Source: Candidatus Amarolinea dominans
GTDB taxonomy: Bacteria > Chloroflexota > Anaerolineae > SSC4 > Amarolineaceae
Assembly: GCA_016719785.1 (NCBI GenBank)
Contig: JADJYJ010000010.1
Span: forward strand, 62,001-126,000
Reading direction: 5' to 3'
DNA: 64,000 nucleotides
The notes below the pieces were generated by a model, which had not been told where the DNA came from, did not search any database, and saw nothing but the letters and a program-made list of their open reading frames with translations. Position 1 is the stretch's first letter. The number at the start of each line of letters is the position of its first letter. The translations under genes were made by a program, and so were the position numbers. Positions 33,448-42,542 of this stretch are shown piece by piece.

Positions 33448-34980
33448 CTACGGGGCGCGACCGAAGAGGAGCGCAACGTTGTCGGCGTAGCGGAGCCGCC
33501 AGCGCGGTGAGGCGCGCAGCGCGGCGCGCAGCTCAGTCTGTGTTGGGTCGGCGGTATCCAGGAGCACCCAGGAGATCTGGTAGTCTGCCAGGAGCCGTTC
33601 CCAATCCCACGCGTTGAGGATCGCACTGTGATTGCGCCAGGTCTGCCAGTCATACAGATGCACGCGGCCATCCAGGAAGACCTGGACGGCAGGGCTGAGA
33701 CGCCAGAGGAGGTAGTCACCAAACCACTGCGGATGAAACACGCGCCCCTGCACACCCTGCTCTGCCATATACTCGACCGCCGCGACCGGGGTGCGCGCGT
33801 CGAGCAAACCGTAACTCAGGCGCTGATTGGGCAGGCGCGGGCGCACCCAGGGGCTGAGCAACAGGGTGAGAAGGAGCAGAACGCCGATCAGCAGGCGCGG
33901 CGCACCCTGGCCGTGAGTGACGGGCGCGTCTGTCCTTTTGGTCACACGCGCGGGGCGCGCCGGCCAGGGCCACTGCGCCAGGTAGCCTGCCAGCAAAGGC
34001 GGTGCGATCAATGCCAGCCACACGCCGTGCCGGCGCGCGCTCAAACCAAGCGCGCAGAAGCCACCCAAGAGCAGGACATCACCGATCCACGGCCGGCTCG
34101 GCGTGTAGATCAACACGAGGAAGGTTAGCGCACAGAGGACAAAGAATGGCAGATCGGCGCCCAGTTTGATATCTTGCGCTTGCCATTCCAGCGCCAACTG
34201 CTGGACGGCCGGGGCGCCTATGATGCCCTGTACTGTGCTGAAAACCGCGTAGCCGGCCGGATTGACACCGGCGGCGGCAACCGACGCCAGCAGGCAAGCC
34301 GCAAGCGCCAGCAGCAGCCGTCGTTCCGCGGGCAGCGGCTGCTTCAACCCATAGCGCAGTAGCCCTTCACCGAGGAAAAACACGATCAGCAGCAGGCCCA
34401 GCGGGAACGCACCGTGCAGGTTGGCCCACAGCGCCATGAGAGGAGGCAGCGGCCACAGCCACCGGCCCTGTCCGCGGGCACGCGCCTGACCCAGCAACCA
34501 GAAAAACAGGGCAAACAGGATAATGGAGAAAATCTGCGGGCGGGCGGCGCCAAAACGAATGATCAGCACAGCGCCCGCCAGGCTCGCCACCGTCGCCAGG
34601 CGCGCGCTGGCGCTGCGCTGAAAGGCCAGGTGCCAACTCAGCCCGCACGCGGCGCACAGCAAGAGGCCGGTCATGCCGATCAACAGGGCAGTGCCTCCGC
34701 TGCGATACAGCCCGTAGAAGATGACGTCGGCCAGCCAGACATTGGCGTAGCCGTATGGCGTCCCGTTGGCCGTGAAAGAGTAGATGTCAACCGTGGGGAT
34801 CTGGCCGGTCTGCACAATGGCCTCACCCACTTTGATATGCCACCATACGTCGAGGCGTTGCAGGGGAGTCAGGAAAGCAAGCCACAGCGGCGTGAGCAGC
34901 GCGATCGCTGCCCACACCTTATCCAGGGCTGTCATCTTCGCGCTGAGGGCGGTTGTTTGTGAGGTTGTTTGTGCGGTCAT
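33448..34980 (-). CDS. Polytopic membrane protein of unknown function (GT-C-like layout)
   Basis: 510 aa with ten or more hydrophobic segments and a soluble C-terminal domain (about 400-510). The first periplasmic loop LDVWWHIKVGEAIVQTGQIP and a following DIYSFT...NVWLADVIFYGLY have acidic residues placed as in GT-C-fold glycosyltransferases, but no family signature is certain. It lies upstream of the pilin genes on the same strand with its own gap, so a role in pilin or surface glycosylation is possible but unproven. Divergent from the kinase gene. Confidence 0.65.
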   Translation of the reverse strand: MTAQTTSQTTALSAKMTALDKVWAAIALLTPLWLAFLTPLQRLDVWWHIKVGEAIVQTGQIPTVDIYSFTANGTPYGYANVWLADVIFYGLYRSGGTALLIGMTGLLLCAACGLSWHLAFQRSASARLATVASLAGAVLIIRFGAARPQIFSIILFALFFWLLGQARARGQGRWLWPLPPLMALWANLHGAFPLGLLLIVFFLGEGLLRYGLKQPLPAERRLLLALAACLLASVAAAGVNPAGYAVFSTVQGIIGAPAVQQLALEWQAQDIKLGADLPFFVLCALTFLVLIYTPSRPWIGDVLLLGGFCALGLSARRHGVWLALIAPPLLAGYLAQWPWPARPARVTKRTDAPVTHGQGAPRLLIGVLLLLTLLLSPWVRPRLPNQRLSYGLLDARTPVAAVEYMAEQGVQGRVFHPQWFGDYLLWRLSPAVQVFLDGRVHLYDWQTWRNHSAILNAWDWERLLADYQISWVLLDTADPTQTELRAALRASPRWRLRYADNVALLFGRAP

Positions 34981-35023
34981 AGGTGTCGGCTCCCAAACAT
35001 GATGGATGACCAGAGGTCATCTT

Positions 35024-35051
35024 TTGACATTCCCAGCACTTGCAGTAAAGT
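35024..35051 (+). promoter_or_regulatory. Promoter of the TGS/uridine-kinase gene
   Basis: TTGACA, 16-bp spacer, TAAAGT; predicted start near 35058. Confidence 0.5.
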
Positions 35052-35101
35052 TAGGTTATCTAAACCCTATTCTACCTCAGAGAGGTCATAGAACGATAAG
35101 C

Positions 35102-36832
35102 ATGGCAGCACACGCGCAGACACTACCAAGTGACATAATCGTACCGGCACTTCCTCGCAGCGCGGTGCAGGTACATCTGGCTGACGGGCGCATCTTTGCC
35201 GGCCCGACCGGCACGAGTCTCGAAGCCTTCATCCAGCACGCCTGGTCCACGGAGCAGGCGCCGGTGATGGCCGCACTGGTGGACGGGCATCTATCCGAAC
35301 TGAGTCAGGTTGTCAATGAAGACGTCCATGTGCGCCCGGTGACGATGTCCGACAGCGACGGCATGCGTATCTATCAGCGCTCACTGGCGTTCCTGCTGGT
35401 GGTCGCAGCGCATGAACTTTTCCCCGACGCCAGGGTGCTGGTGGATCACTCTTTGACTATGGGCGGCCTGTTTTGCGAGGTCAGGGGGCGCCCGCCCTTG
35501 AGCGCAGACGAAGTGGCGCAGCTCAATCAGCGTATGCACGAGATCGCCGCAGCCGATGAGCCTATTGTGCGCCGTAATGTACCGGTGGGGACAGCCGTCG
35601 CCCTGTTCAAGCAGCAAGGCGACCAGGACAAGGTCAACCTCCTGAAATATCGGCGCAAGGAGTACTTGCCGGTCTACGAACTGCGAGGCGTGGTTGACTA
35701 CTTTTTCGGCTACATGCTGCCCTCTACCGGTTATTTACATCTGTTCGCCGTGCAGCCCTATCCCCCTGGATTCCTATTGCGCTTCCCACGCCGTCGCGCT
35801 CCCTATCAGTTGCCTGATGATCAGGATTTCCCCAAGCTGGCAGCCGTCTTTCGCGAGCACCGCGCGTGGATGGAAATCATGAAGATCGGAGATGTCAGCT
35901 CTCTGAACGACGCCATCCAGGATGGTCGTATGCAGGAAGTGATCCTGGTCAATGAGGCGCTGCACGAGCAGCGTATCGCGACCATTGCGCACGACATTGG
36001 CAGCCGCCGCGAGCGCGTGCGTCTGATTCTCATCGCTGGGCCGTCCTCCTCCGGCAAGACCACCTTTGCCAAACGCCTGGTTGTGCAGTTGTTGGCGCAC
36101 GGTTTGCGCCCATTTGCGCTGGAAATGGATAACTACTTTCTGGACCGTCACTTGACCCCGCGCGACGCCCAGGGCAATTATGACTTCGAAGCGCTAGACG
36201 CCCTCGATCGGCCTCTGTTGAACACGCACCTGCTCGACCTGATGGCCGGGCGTGAGGTGGCGCTGCCGCGCTACAATTTTCACAATGGTCAACGTGAAAC
36301 CGGGTCAACCACGCGCCTGCGCGATGATGTGGTGATCCTTGCGGAAGGCATTCACGGACTGAACCCCAACCTGGTGCCTGATATTCCGCCAGATTGCATC
36401 TATCGCATCTATGTGTCGGCCCTGACACAGTTGAACCTCGATGATCACAACCGCATCCCCACCACGGACACCCGTCTGCTGCGCCGCATTTTACGCGACG
36501 CGCAGTACCGTGGCTACAGCGCGCAGTCCACGATTCAACGCTGGGACAGTGTGCGCAGCGGCGAAACGACCTACATCTTTCCATACCAGGAAAACGCCGA
36601 CGTGATGTTCAATTCGGCCCTGGTCTACGAGCTGGCGGTACTCAAGCCGTATGTCGAGCCGCTGTTGCTGCAGATCGAAAGCAGCGGGTTAGAGTACGTG
36701 GAGGCGCGGCGCCTGCTGGCCTTCCTGCAATGGTTTCTGCCTTGTCCGCTGGACATGGTGCCCGACAACTCGCTGTTGCGCGAGTTCATCGGCGGGTCCA
36801 TTCTCCAGGATTTCAGCGTACTGCCAACCTGA
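35102..36832 (+). CDS. TGS/threonyl-tRNA-synthetase-like domain fused to a uridine-kinase-type P-loop kinase
   Basis: 576 aa. Residues about 20-80 form a TGS-like domain (VQVHLADGRIFAGPTGTSLE). Residues about 100-260 resemble the second additional domain of threonyl-tRNA synthetase. From about 310 comes a uridine kinase/phosphoribulokinase fold with Walker A IAGPSSSGKTTFAKRL, EMDNYFLDRHLTPRD and LAEGIHGLNP. This architecture is known in bacteria as a nucleoside-kinase family of uncertain substrate. The ATG at 35102 follows the promoter; an in-frame start at 35006 would precede it. Confidence 0.88.
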   Translation: MAAHAQTLPSDIIVPALPRSAVQVHLADGRIFAGPTGTSLEAFIQHAWSTEQAPVMAALVDGHLSELSQVVNEDVHVRPVTMSDSDGMRIYQRSLAFLLVVAAHELFPDARVLVDHSLTMGGLFCEVRGRPPLSADEVAQLNQRMHEIAAADEPIVRRNVPVGTAVALFKQQGDQDKVNLLKYRRKEYLPVYELRGVVDYFFGYMLPSTGYLHLFAVQPYPPGFLLRFPRRRAPYQLPDDQDFPKLAAVFREHRAWMEIMKIGDVSSLNDAIQDGRMQEVILVNEALHEQRIATIAHDIGSRRERVRLILIAGPSSSGKTTFAKRLVVQLLAHGLRPFALEMDNYFLDRHLTPRDAQGNYDFEALDALDRPLLNTHLLDLMAGREVALPRYNFHNGQRETGSTTRLRDDVVILAEGIHGLNPNLVPDIPPDCIYRIYVSALTQLNLDDHNRIPTTDTRLLRRILRDAQYRGYSAQSTIQRWDSVRSGETTYIFPYQENADVMFNSALVYELAVLKPYVEPLLLQIESSGLEYVEARRLLAFLQWFLPCPLDMVPDNSLLREFIGGSILQDFSVLPT

Positions 36833-36869
36833 CCCTGAATTTGCCACGCATTTCGATTTTTGGAGGGGA

Positions 36870-36898
36870 TTGACAAAACGCCGCAAATGGGTTAGAAT
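36870..36898 (+). promoter_or_regulatory. Promoter of the recombinase-fold gene
   Basis: Consensus TTGACA, 17-bp spacer, TAGAAT; predicted start near 36905. Confidence 0.75.
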
Positions 36899-36948
36899 CT
36901 AAGCGTGCTAAACTATGCGAAATGCAATGGGTGTCGGGAGGGTAACAC

Positions 36949-37917
36949 ATGGCAGATTTAGAAGCCGATGCAGTACAACCCAGTCTCTTTGCGCCGCCGG
37001 AGGAGAGGGCGCCGGCGCCGCCTATTACCCAGACACCCACGCTGACCGGGCAATCGTCCCTGGCCGCGGCCATCACCGCGTTTTATCCTTACATGGTGCG
37101 CCAGGGGTTTGCCGACAACACCGTCAAATCGTTTCAGAGCGATCTGCGCTTGCTGGGACGCCACACCGGCGCCAGCCGGCCGCTCCATCAGTTGAGCACC
37201 CAGGCCTTGCAGCAATTTCTCTACTGGCTGGAGCATGAACGCAAGGCGCCGTGCAGCTCCAAAAGCTACGCCCGCCGCCTGACGACCCTGAAGGTCTTCT
37301 TTGCCTGGTTGCGCGCGACCGAGGTTATCGCCAGCGATCCCGCGGCGCCGATCATTCATCTGCCGACCAGCGCGGCGCTGCCGGTGATTCTGTATGACAA
37401 TGAAGTCAAGCAGATGCTGCAAACCAGTCAGGACATGCTCTGGAACCGCAGCAAGCCTGATGCGCGGCCCTATCTGCTCATCAACCTGGTGCTGCAAACC
37501 GCCATGAAGAAAGGCGAGGCCATGCGTGTCAAGCTCGAACATCTCGACAGTTCCGATCCACTTGGCCCCGCGGTCTATGTGCGCTATGACAACCCTCGTT
37601 ATCATGACAAAGAGCGCAAACTTGGCCTCAGCCCCAAACTGGCGCCGGCTATTCAACAGTACCTGCGCGAATACCAGCCGAAGGTCTTTCTGTTCGAGTG
37701 TACATCCCGCAATCTGGAGTATGTCCTGGGCGATACCGGCAAGGCGGCCGGCATGACCAAGAGCGTCTCGTTCGAGGGCCTGCGCTGGACAGCCGCGGTG
37801 CGCGATTACCGCACCGGGATGCCGGCAGAACGCCTGCGCCTCAAGATGGGGTTGTCGGAGATTTCCTGGCGCGAAACGCTGGAGAGAATTCGCCTGTTGG
37901 CCGCGCCCGGACTGTGA
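36949..37917 (+). CDS. Tyrosine-recombinase-fold protein lacking recognisable catalytic residues
   Basis: 322 aa. The N-terminal SAM-like core-binding domain is typical of XerC/D (FADNTVKSFQSDLRLLGRHT, SKSYARRLTTLKVFFAWL). In the C-terminal half the expected Arg of the TGLR motif is replaced (TAMKKGEAMRVKLEHLD), the HxxR region reads FEGLRWTAAVRDYR, and no Tyr nucleophile follows (LKMGLSEISWRETLERIRLL). It is therefore likely a DNA-binding protein derived from a recombinase, not an integrase. GGGAGGG lies six nt before the ATG, behind a consensus promoter. Confidence 0.82.
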   Translation: MADLEADAVQPSLFAPPEERAPAPPITQTPTLTGQSSLAAAITAFYPYMVRQGFADNTVKSFQSDLRLLGRHTGASRPLHQLSTQALQQFLYWLEHERKAPCSSKSYARRLTTLKVFFAWLRATEVIASDPAAPIIHLPTSAALPVILYDNEVKQMLQTSQDMLWNRSKPDARPYLLINLVLQTAMKKGEAMRVKLEHLDSSDPLGPAVYVRYDNPRYHDKERKLGLSPKLAPAIQQYLREYQPKVFLFECTSRNLEYVLGDTGKAAGMTKSVSFEGLRWTAAVRDYRTGMPAERLRLKMGLSEISWRETLERIRLLAAPGL

Positions 37918-37998
37918 GTGTCCGCCTGCAAACAAAGCTGGCCGGCCTTCTGCCCGGGCCGCGGCGCCTGATGTGCATGGACGCGGAGCGGGCGCCAC

Positions 37999-39432
37999 TC
38001 AGCGCGGGCTGTTGGGCAAGAAGGTGCGGAAGCCGGCCTGATACTGTTCGTTGATCTCCGCGTAATCGCCGTTCCAGCCGCCGCTGATGTAAATCATGGG
38101 CGCGACGACAGCCACACCCATCCCGCGCCATGCGTCCGTCCAGGGCGACACGATGGACGACCAGGTCTGCGTAAAGGGGTCGTAACGTTCGTGGTAGTCC
38201 ACGGCTGCGTCCGCGCCACCAAAGGCGTAGAGGGCGCCACTCTCCACAATCACGCCCAGTCCGCTGCGCGCACTGCGCAGCGGGGCGCCCACTTCCCACG
38301 CACCATCTTCCAGTGTACCGTCGCGGTTGAGCGCCAACATGAACAGCGTATTGCGCGGCTGCACGCCATCGAACCCGCCGACGACCACCAGGTGATCGGC
38401 GATGATCGCGGCGCCGGCCAGTGCGCGTGGTTCTGGCAAGGGAGGGCCGGCGCGCCAGCCTCGCGTGGCCGGGTCATAGATCAACACCGAGGCCACCACC
38501 TGCGTCCCATCCCAACCGCCCAGCACAAAGAGCGCCGCTTCAGAAGCGGCCAGGGCATAGGCGGCACGCGGCGCCGGCAGGGCCGGCGCTTCACCCCACG
38601 AATCGGCAATGGGATCATAGCTCAAGGCAGCGGCTGTCAGCGAGCCATCTGCCAACATGCCGCCGGGCACATACACCAGGTTCTTCAGCACCGCCGCCTG
38701 CACGTTGACCAGCGGGCGGGGCAGGTTCGTACGCGGCTGCCATTCGTTGCGCTCTGGATTATAGACATCCACCGAATCGGTGATGCCGGTGGGGGTCTCA
38801 CCGCCGATGGCATAAACCTGGCCCCGGAAGGCCACCTGGGCATGGCGCGCACGCGGGCCGGGGAGCACTGCCCGCACGCGCCAGCGCGCGGCGTCCTGAC
38901 GGCTGGGCAGGCCGGTCTGCATCATCTGCGCATCGCTGAGCAGGGTGCTGCCGGCTGCGCGACCGCTGTTCATGGCGGCGCGCGTCCACGGCGCCAGCAA
39001 GACCGCTATCAGTCCGAGCACACTCAGCACCAGGTAAACGCGCTGCCCGCGGTGGATGGGCAGCGCCGGCCCCAGGTCAGGCCGCCAGTGGGTGAGAGCC
39101 GCTTGCCGCGGCGGTTCCGGGTCAACGGCCGCAGTTTCCACGCTCACTTGCGGGTCGAGGATCGGCGGCGGTACGGCGCCTGTTCCGGCCAGACTAACCG
39201 GGGGGGTGCTGGCCTCGCCCACCTGGACCACGCCACTGCGAATGGCGACGAGCGTGGCCTCGGTACGGCTTTGCACCTGCAACTTCTCGAAGATGTTGCG
39301 CAGGTGAACTTTGACCGTGTTGGGGCTGATGAACAGGGCGCGTGCGATTTCCTGATTGGTCTTGCCGGTGGCAACCAGGCTTAAGATCTCGATTTCACGT
39401 CCGCTGAGCGGAAGGCGTTCGTCGGCTGGCAT
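37999..39432 (-). CDS. Membrane-anchored LuxR-type regulator with extracytoplasmic Kelch propeller
   Basis: 477 aa as drawn. An N-terminal LuxR/GerE helix-turn-helix (LPLSGREIEILSLVATGKTN, ISPNTVKVHLRNIFEKLQV) is followed by a Pro-rich linker, one membrane helix (VYLVLSVLGLIAVLLAPW), then about five or six Kelch repeats (QVYAIGGETPTGITDSVDVY, ALFVLGGWDGTQ, HLVVVGGFDGVQ, ALYAFGGADAAV). This is a one-piece membrane transcription factor whose sensor would be the outside propeller. The start is uncertain; an in-frame TTG 33 nt upstream is the alternative. An inverted repeat lies directly upstream. Confidence 0.85.
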   Translation of the reverse strand: MPADERLPLSGREIEILSLVATGKTNQEIARALFISPNTVKVHLRNIFEKLQVQSRTEATLVAIRSGVVQVGEASTPPVSLAGTGAVPPPILDPQVSVETAAVDPEPPRQAALTHWRPDLGPALPIHRGQRVYLVLSVLGLIAVLLAPWTRAAMNSGRAAGSTLLSDAQMMQTGLPSRQDAARWRVRAVLPGPRARHAQVAFRGQVYAIGGETPTGITDSVDVYNPERNEWQPRTNLPRPLVNVQAAVLKNLVYVPGGMLADGSLTAAALSYDPIADSWGEAPALPAPRAAYALAASEAALFVLGGWDGTQVVASVLIYDPATRGWRAGPPLPEPRALAGAAIIADHLVVVGGFDGVQPRNTLFMLALNRDGTLEDGAWEVGAPLRSARSGLGVIVESGALYAFGGADAAVDYHERYDPFTQTWSSIVSPWTDAWRGMGVAVVAPMIYISGGWNGDYAEINEQYQAGFRTFLPNSPR

Positions 39433-39466
39433 GGGTTTCGCAATAGCCACAGCATGTGTAAACAAA

Positions 39467-39504
39467 GAACGTTGGAGCGCCTATGCACCAGCACTCCAAC
39501 GTTC
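39467..39504. promoter_or_regulatory. Perfect inverted repeat upstream of the LuxR-Kelch gene
   Basis: GAACGTTGGAG, a 16-bp spacer and CTCCAACGTTC, starting within 40 nt of the gene. LuxR-type dimers bind inverted repeats, so an autoregulatory operator is plausible; a leader hairpin is the alternative. Confidence 0.5.
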
Positions 39505-39590
39505 AGCGCATCGGGACCACTTGGGCCTCAGTCCATTCACGGACTCCCGGTGATTTTCAACGTCTTGCAACGCCACGGAATCGCCGGTTT

Positions 39591-39620
39591 ATTGAGTCAT
39601 TGAGTCATTGAGTCATTGAG
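39591..39620. repeat. 8-bp tandem repeat (attgagtc, 3.75 copies)
   Basis: Short tandem array just beyond the 3' end of tRNA-Arg; no gene in the 39505-39635 gap. Confidence 0.85.
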
Positions 39621-39635
39621 GCCCAAATGCACCAG

Positions 39636-39708
39636 TACCCCCGGAGGGACTCGAACCCCCAACCTACTGGTTCGAAGCCAGGCGCTCTGTCCTTTGAGCT
39701 ACGAGGGC
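39636..39708 (-). tRNA. tRNA-Arg (anticodon TCG)
   Basis: 73-nt cloverleaf on the minus strand: acceptor GCCCTCG/CGGGGGT with two G-U pairs, D arm TAGCTCAAAGGACAGAGCG, anticodon loop CTTCGAA giving TCG, T arm GGGGG-TTCGAGT-CCCTC, discriminator A. CCA is not encoded. Confidence 0.95.
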
Positions 39709-39718
39709 CAGTCGCGCG

Positions 39719-39747
39719 ATTCTAGCACCGGCCCCAGGGGCTGTCAA
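39719..39747 (-). promoter_or_regulatory. Promoter of tRNA-Arg
   Basis: Minus strand consensus TTGACA, 17-bp spacer, TAGAAT, ending 10 nt before the tRNA. Confidence 0.75.
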
Positions 39748-39776
39748 ATTGGTCGTGGCCGCGTGGCCCGTGCCTA

Positions 39777-39805
39777 TTGACAACTCACGTACTTCCTGAT
39801 AAACT
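39777..39805 (+). promoter_or_regulatory. Promoter of the CBS-domain gene
   Basis: TTGACA, 17-bp spacer, TAAACT; predicted start near 39812, leader about 85 nt. Confidence 0.6.
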
Positions 39806-39896
39806 GCATTTGTGCAAAGAGACACACACGACCGTGTGCTGACCTTTTCGCGCAAGCCCGACATGGGCGTCATAAAGGTATGTCATAGAGGTACAA

Positions 39897-40292
39897 ATGC
39901 CAAATCGAACCGTCCTGGATGCCAAGCGCCTTGGAATTTATAGTTGCCGAACCGACGATACGTTGGAAGAGGTGGCTCGCCGCATTGCCGAGGAGGACAT
40001 CAGCGGCATGGTCGTTGTTGACGACCAGGGCTACCTGGCGGGCGTTATCACCCGCATTGATCTGCTGCGTGCTTACGTCAATTCTTCGGATTGGAGAGAG
40101 GAGTTGGTAAGCGTCTTCATGAGTCCACAAGTCATCACGGTGCATCCGGAAACGCGCCTGATCGAAGTGGCTCATATGCTTCTCCAGCATCATGTCCATC
40201 GGGTTGTGGTGGTGCGCGAAGATGGCGCTAAGCTGCGCCCAATTGGCGTCATCGGCGATACGGACCTGGTGTACAACATGATGCGAGAATAG
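39897..40292 (+). CDS. Stand-alone tandem CBS-domain protein
   Basis: 131 aa consisting of one pair of CBS motifs (residues about 10-65 and 75-130; TLEEVARRIAEEDISGMVVV, AGVITRIDLLRA, PETRLIEVAHMLLQHHVHRV, IGVIGDTDLVYNMM). Such Bateman modules bind adenine nucleotides and regulate partner proteins; the partner here is unknown. GAGGT lies about five nt before the ATG. Convergent with the histidine kinase gene. Confidence 0.9.
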   Translation: MPNRTVLDAKRLGIYSCRTDDTLEEVARRIAEEDISGMVVVDDQGYLAGVITRIDLLRAYVNSSDWREELVSVFMSPQVITVHPETRLIEVAHMLLQHHVHRVVVVREDGAKLRPIGVIGDTDLVYNMMRE

Positions 40293-40331
40293 CCATCCGT
40301 CCGAGTCTGCCCTGACAGGCTGCTGGGTTGC

Positions 40332-42317
40332 CTAAAGCGCACTTGCAGGCGCTGCGCTGGTTGGCAACGTAAACCAGAACATGCTTCCCTTGCCGGGCGT
40401 GCTTTCGACACCGATCTCGCCACCGTGTGCCTCGATGATGCCGCGCGCAATGTATAATCCCAACCCGGTGCCTTCGCTGGCCGCACGCGACAGGCGCCCG
40501 CGCTGATATTTGTCGAACAGCTTGGGTAAATCTTCGGGCGTGATGCCGATGCCGGTATCGCTGATCTCCACGCGCACCGCCCGGAGTTCATCATCATGAA
40601 AGGCGCGCACCACCACGCGCCCGCGCGCGCGGGTGAATTTTACCGCATTGGAAATGAGGTTCGTGATAACCCGCTCGATGCGGTTCGGGTCCGCCCAGAC
40701 GGGCGGAACGTTGTCAGCCAGTTGCGCGTGCAGATCCACCTGCTTTTCGAGCGCCTGCGGCAAGGCTGCCTGCACGAGCCAACTCAACCGCTGATCCAAC
40801 CAGACCCAATTCTTTTCTAACTGGAAGCGCGTCGACTCCAGGCGGGAAATCTCCAGCAGATCACGCAGCAGGGCCAACTGATGCCGGCACGACTGCAGGA
40901 TGACCTCGACGAACTGCATCTGCGTATCCGTCAAGTGGCCGGCTGCGCCGCTGAGCAGGAATTCCGCATAGCCCATGATGGCCGCCAACGGGGATTGCAG
41001 ATCGTGCGACACCGTCGCCAGAAAACTCTCCTTTTCGCGCTCCAGCCGGCGCCGCGCACGCACATCGCGGCCGATCAACTGCGCGCCGATTCGTTCGCCG
41101 GCCCGCATCAAGGGGGTCACGCGTACCTCTAACAGCACCTCTTCGCCGGCCGCGGTGATGAACGCCACATCGCTGGTCCTGGCATCGCCGGTTGGGCCGA
41201 GCAGCGCAGCCAGCATCGCGCCAGAGCGCTCCGGTGCGACGAGCCTGGCCAGGGGCTGCTCTAAAACGTCAGCGCGGGCATAACCCACCAGTTCTTCGGC
41301 CGCGTGATTGAAAAGCGTGACGTAGCCCTGCAAGTCCACGTTGATAATCGGATCGCGCGCATTTTCGATCTGCTGTGTGAGCAGTCGCTCCTTTTCAGCG
41401 ACCGATTGGTGCAATTGCGCACGCTCGACCACCGCGCCAATTTGCAGGCCCAGGGAAAGCACGACACCAACGTCCTCGATGGTGAAATGGCCCGGCTGGC
41501 GCGCACCCAGCGCCAGCACGCCTACCGTGCGCGCTTGGGTGCGCAGGGGAACGGCCAGGAGCGAGCGTAGGCCGAGGTGTCTTTCGTAAGCCACGGCACG
41601 GGCGTCCGTGCTGGCCTCATCCAGGAGCAGCGGAAGTCCACTGCAGGCCACGGTTCCCAGCAGGCCCTCGCACAGCGGTGTGCGTACAGGAAGTTCAACC
41701 TCTGCCGGGATGCCAAATTCCCTGGCCCGCACCAGTGAGGTGCCCTTTGCGTCCAGCAGGCGCACGATGCCGATGGGCGCGTGCATCACCGAGGCGGCCG
41801 TCAACAGGCTGGCGTCAAGAATCTCATGCACATCCAGTGAGCTGCTGGTGGCGTCGGCCACGGCTGCCAGCGCAGCCAGCAGGCGATAGCTGTCGCCTGC
41901 GCTGTTGTCTGCGGGCGGGTGCTGCGCATGCTCTGCCAACAGACCGCGCACAGCGAGGAGATCACCGGTAGCCGACCGCAGACATACGGCCGCCCATGAG
42001 ACATGCAGCACGCGGCCGTCCACCGTGCGTAACGTGACTTCCGGCAGATGAAGGTGATGTTGAGCCAGAAGCTGGCGCCACATCTCGGCAAAAGCGGGGT
42101 TTGTGTCCCACTGTGCGGCCGGAAAGGGACGGCCCAACAGTTCGGCTGCGCCGGCGCAGCCTAGCATCTCTGCAAGGCGAGCGTTGACATAGCACAACAC
42201 ACCGGACGGATCGGCAACAAAAACACCATCGTGTGCGTGATCGAACATGGAAACATCATGGAGTAGGTCAGCAGAAGCGGCAGCCGGCACAGGCTGGGGA
42301 CAAGAAGATGACGACAC
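40332..42317 (-). CDS. PAS-GAF-PAS sensor histidine kinase
   Basis: 661 aa, apparently cytosolic. PAS (about 20-125; DGVFVADPSGVLCYVNARLA), GAF (about 150-305), a second PAS (about 315-425; DPIINVDLQGYVTLFNHAAE), HisKA with FLATVSHDLQSPLAAIMGY (phospho-acceptor His), and HATPase_c with N box NLISNAVKFT, G1 DTGIGI and G2 GTGLGLYIA. No response regulator gene is adjacent. The GTG at 42317 has GGAGG eight nt upstream and is preferred to an in-frame GTG 24 nt earlier that precedes that site. Confidence 0.93.
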   Translation of the reverse strand: MSSSSCPQPVPAAASADLLHDVSMFDHAHDGVFVADPSGVLCYVNARLAEMLGCAGAAELLGRPFPAAQWDTNPAFAEMWRQLLAQHHLHLPEVTLRTVDGRVLHVSWAAVCLRSATGDLLAVRGLLAEHAQHPPADNSAGDSYRLLAALAAVADATSSSLDVHEILDASLLTAASVMHAPIGIVRLLDAKGTSLVRAREFGIPAEVELPVRTPLCEGLLGTVACSGLPLLLDEASTDARAVAYERHLGLRSLLAVPLRTQARTVGVLALGARQPGHFTIEDVGVVLSLGLQIGAVVERAQLHQSVAEKERLLTQQIENARDPIINVDLQGYVTLFNHAAEELVGYARADVLEQPLARLVAPERSGAMLAALLGPTGDARTSDVAFITAAGEEVLLEVRVTPLMRAGERIGAQLIGRDVRARRRLEREKESFLATVSHDLQSPLAAIMGYAEFLLSGAAGHLTDTQMQFVEVILQSCRHQLALLRDLLEISRLESTRFQLEKNWVWLDQRLSWLVQAALPQALEKQVDLHAQLADNVPPVWADPNRIERVITNLISNAVKFTRARGRVVVRAFHDDELRAVRVEISDTGIGITPEDLPKLFDKYQRGRLSRAASEGTGLGLYIARGIIEAHGGEIGVESTPGKGSMFWFTLPTSAAPASAL

Positions 42318-42498
42318 GCGGACTACCTCCCCGAAGAGCACTTTGACTAAAATAGCAATACTAGGCGGGCGGCCCAGGCGGAAAGGCGAAGTCTATTCCC
42401 GCTTGCAGTATATCTGGTTATGAGCATAGGAGGTGAGAGGTGCGAAGTCAATAAGACGGGAGTACCCGCATGGCAGCAGGCAGGCCACAAACATGAGG

Positions 42499-42528
42499 CC
42501 CCTGCCACCCGGCTCCGCGTGGCAGGGG
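42499..42528 (-). terminator. Hairpin downstream of the Ala-rich gene
   Basis: 10-bp perfect stem CCCCTGCCAC/GTGGCAGGGG around a GC-rich loop, 15 nt past the stop of the frameshifted gene. There is no real T-run. Confidence 0.4.
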
Positions 42529-42542
42529 TAGATTGGTTTGCT

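Noticed and set aside
36949..39708. Genomic island made of an integrase next to tRNA-Arg
   Set aside because: The recombinase lacks catalytic residues, lies 1.7 kb away, and no duplicated tRNA 3' end was found near it.
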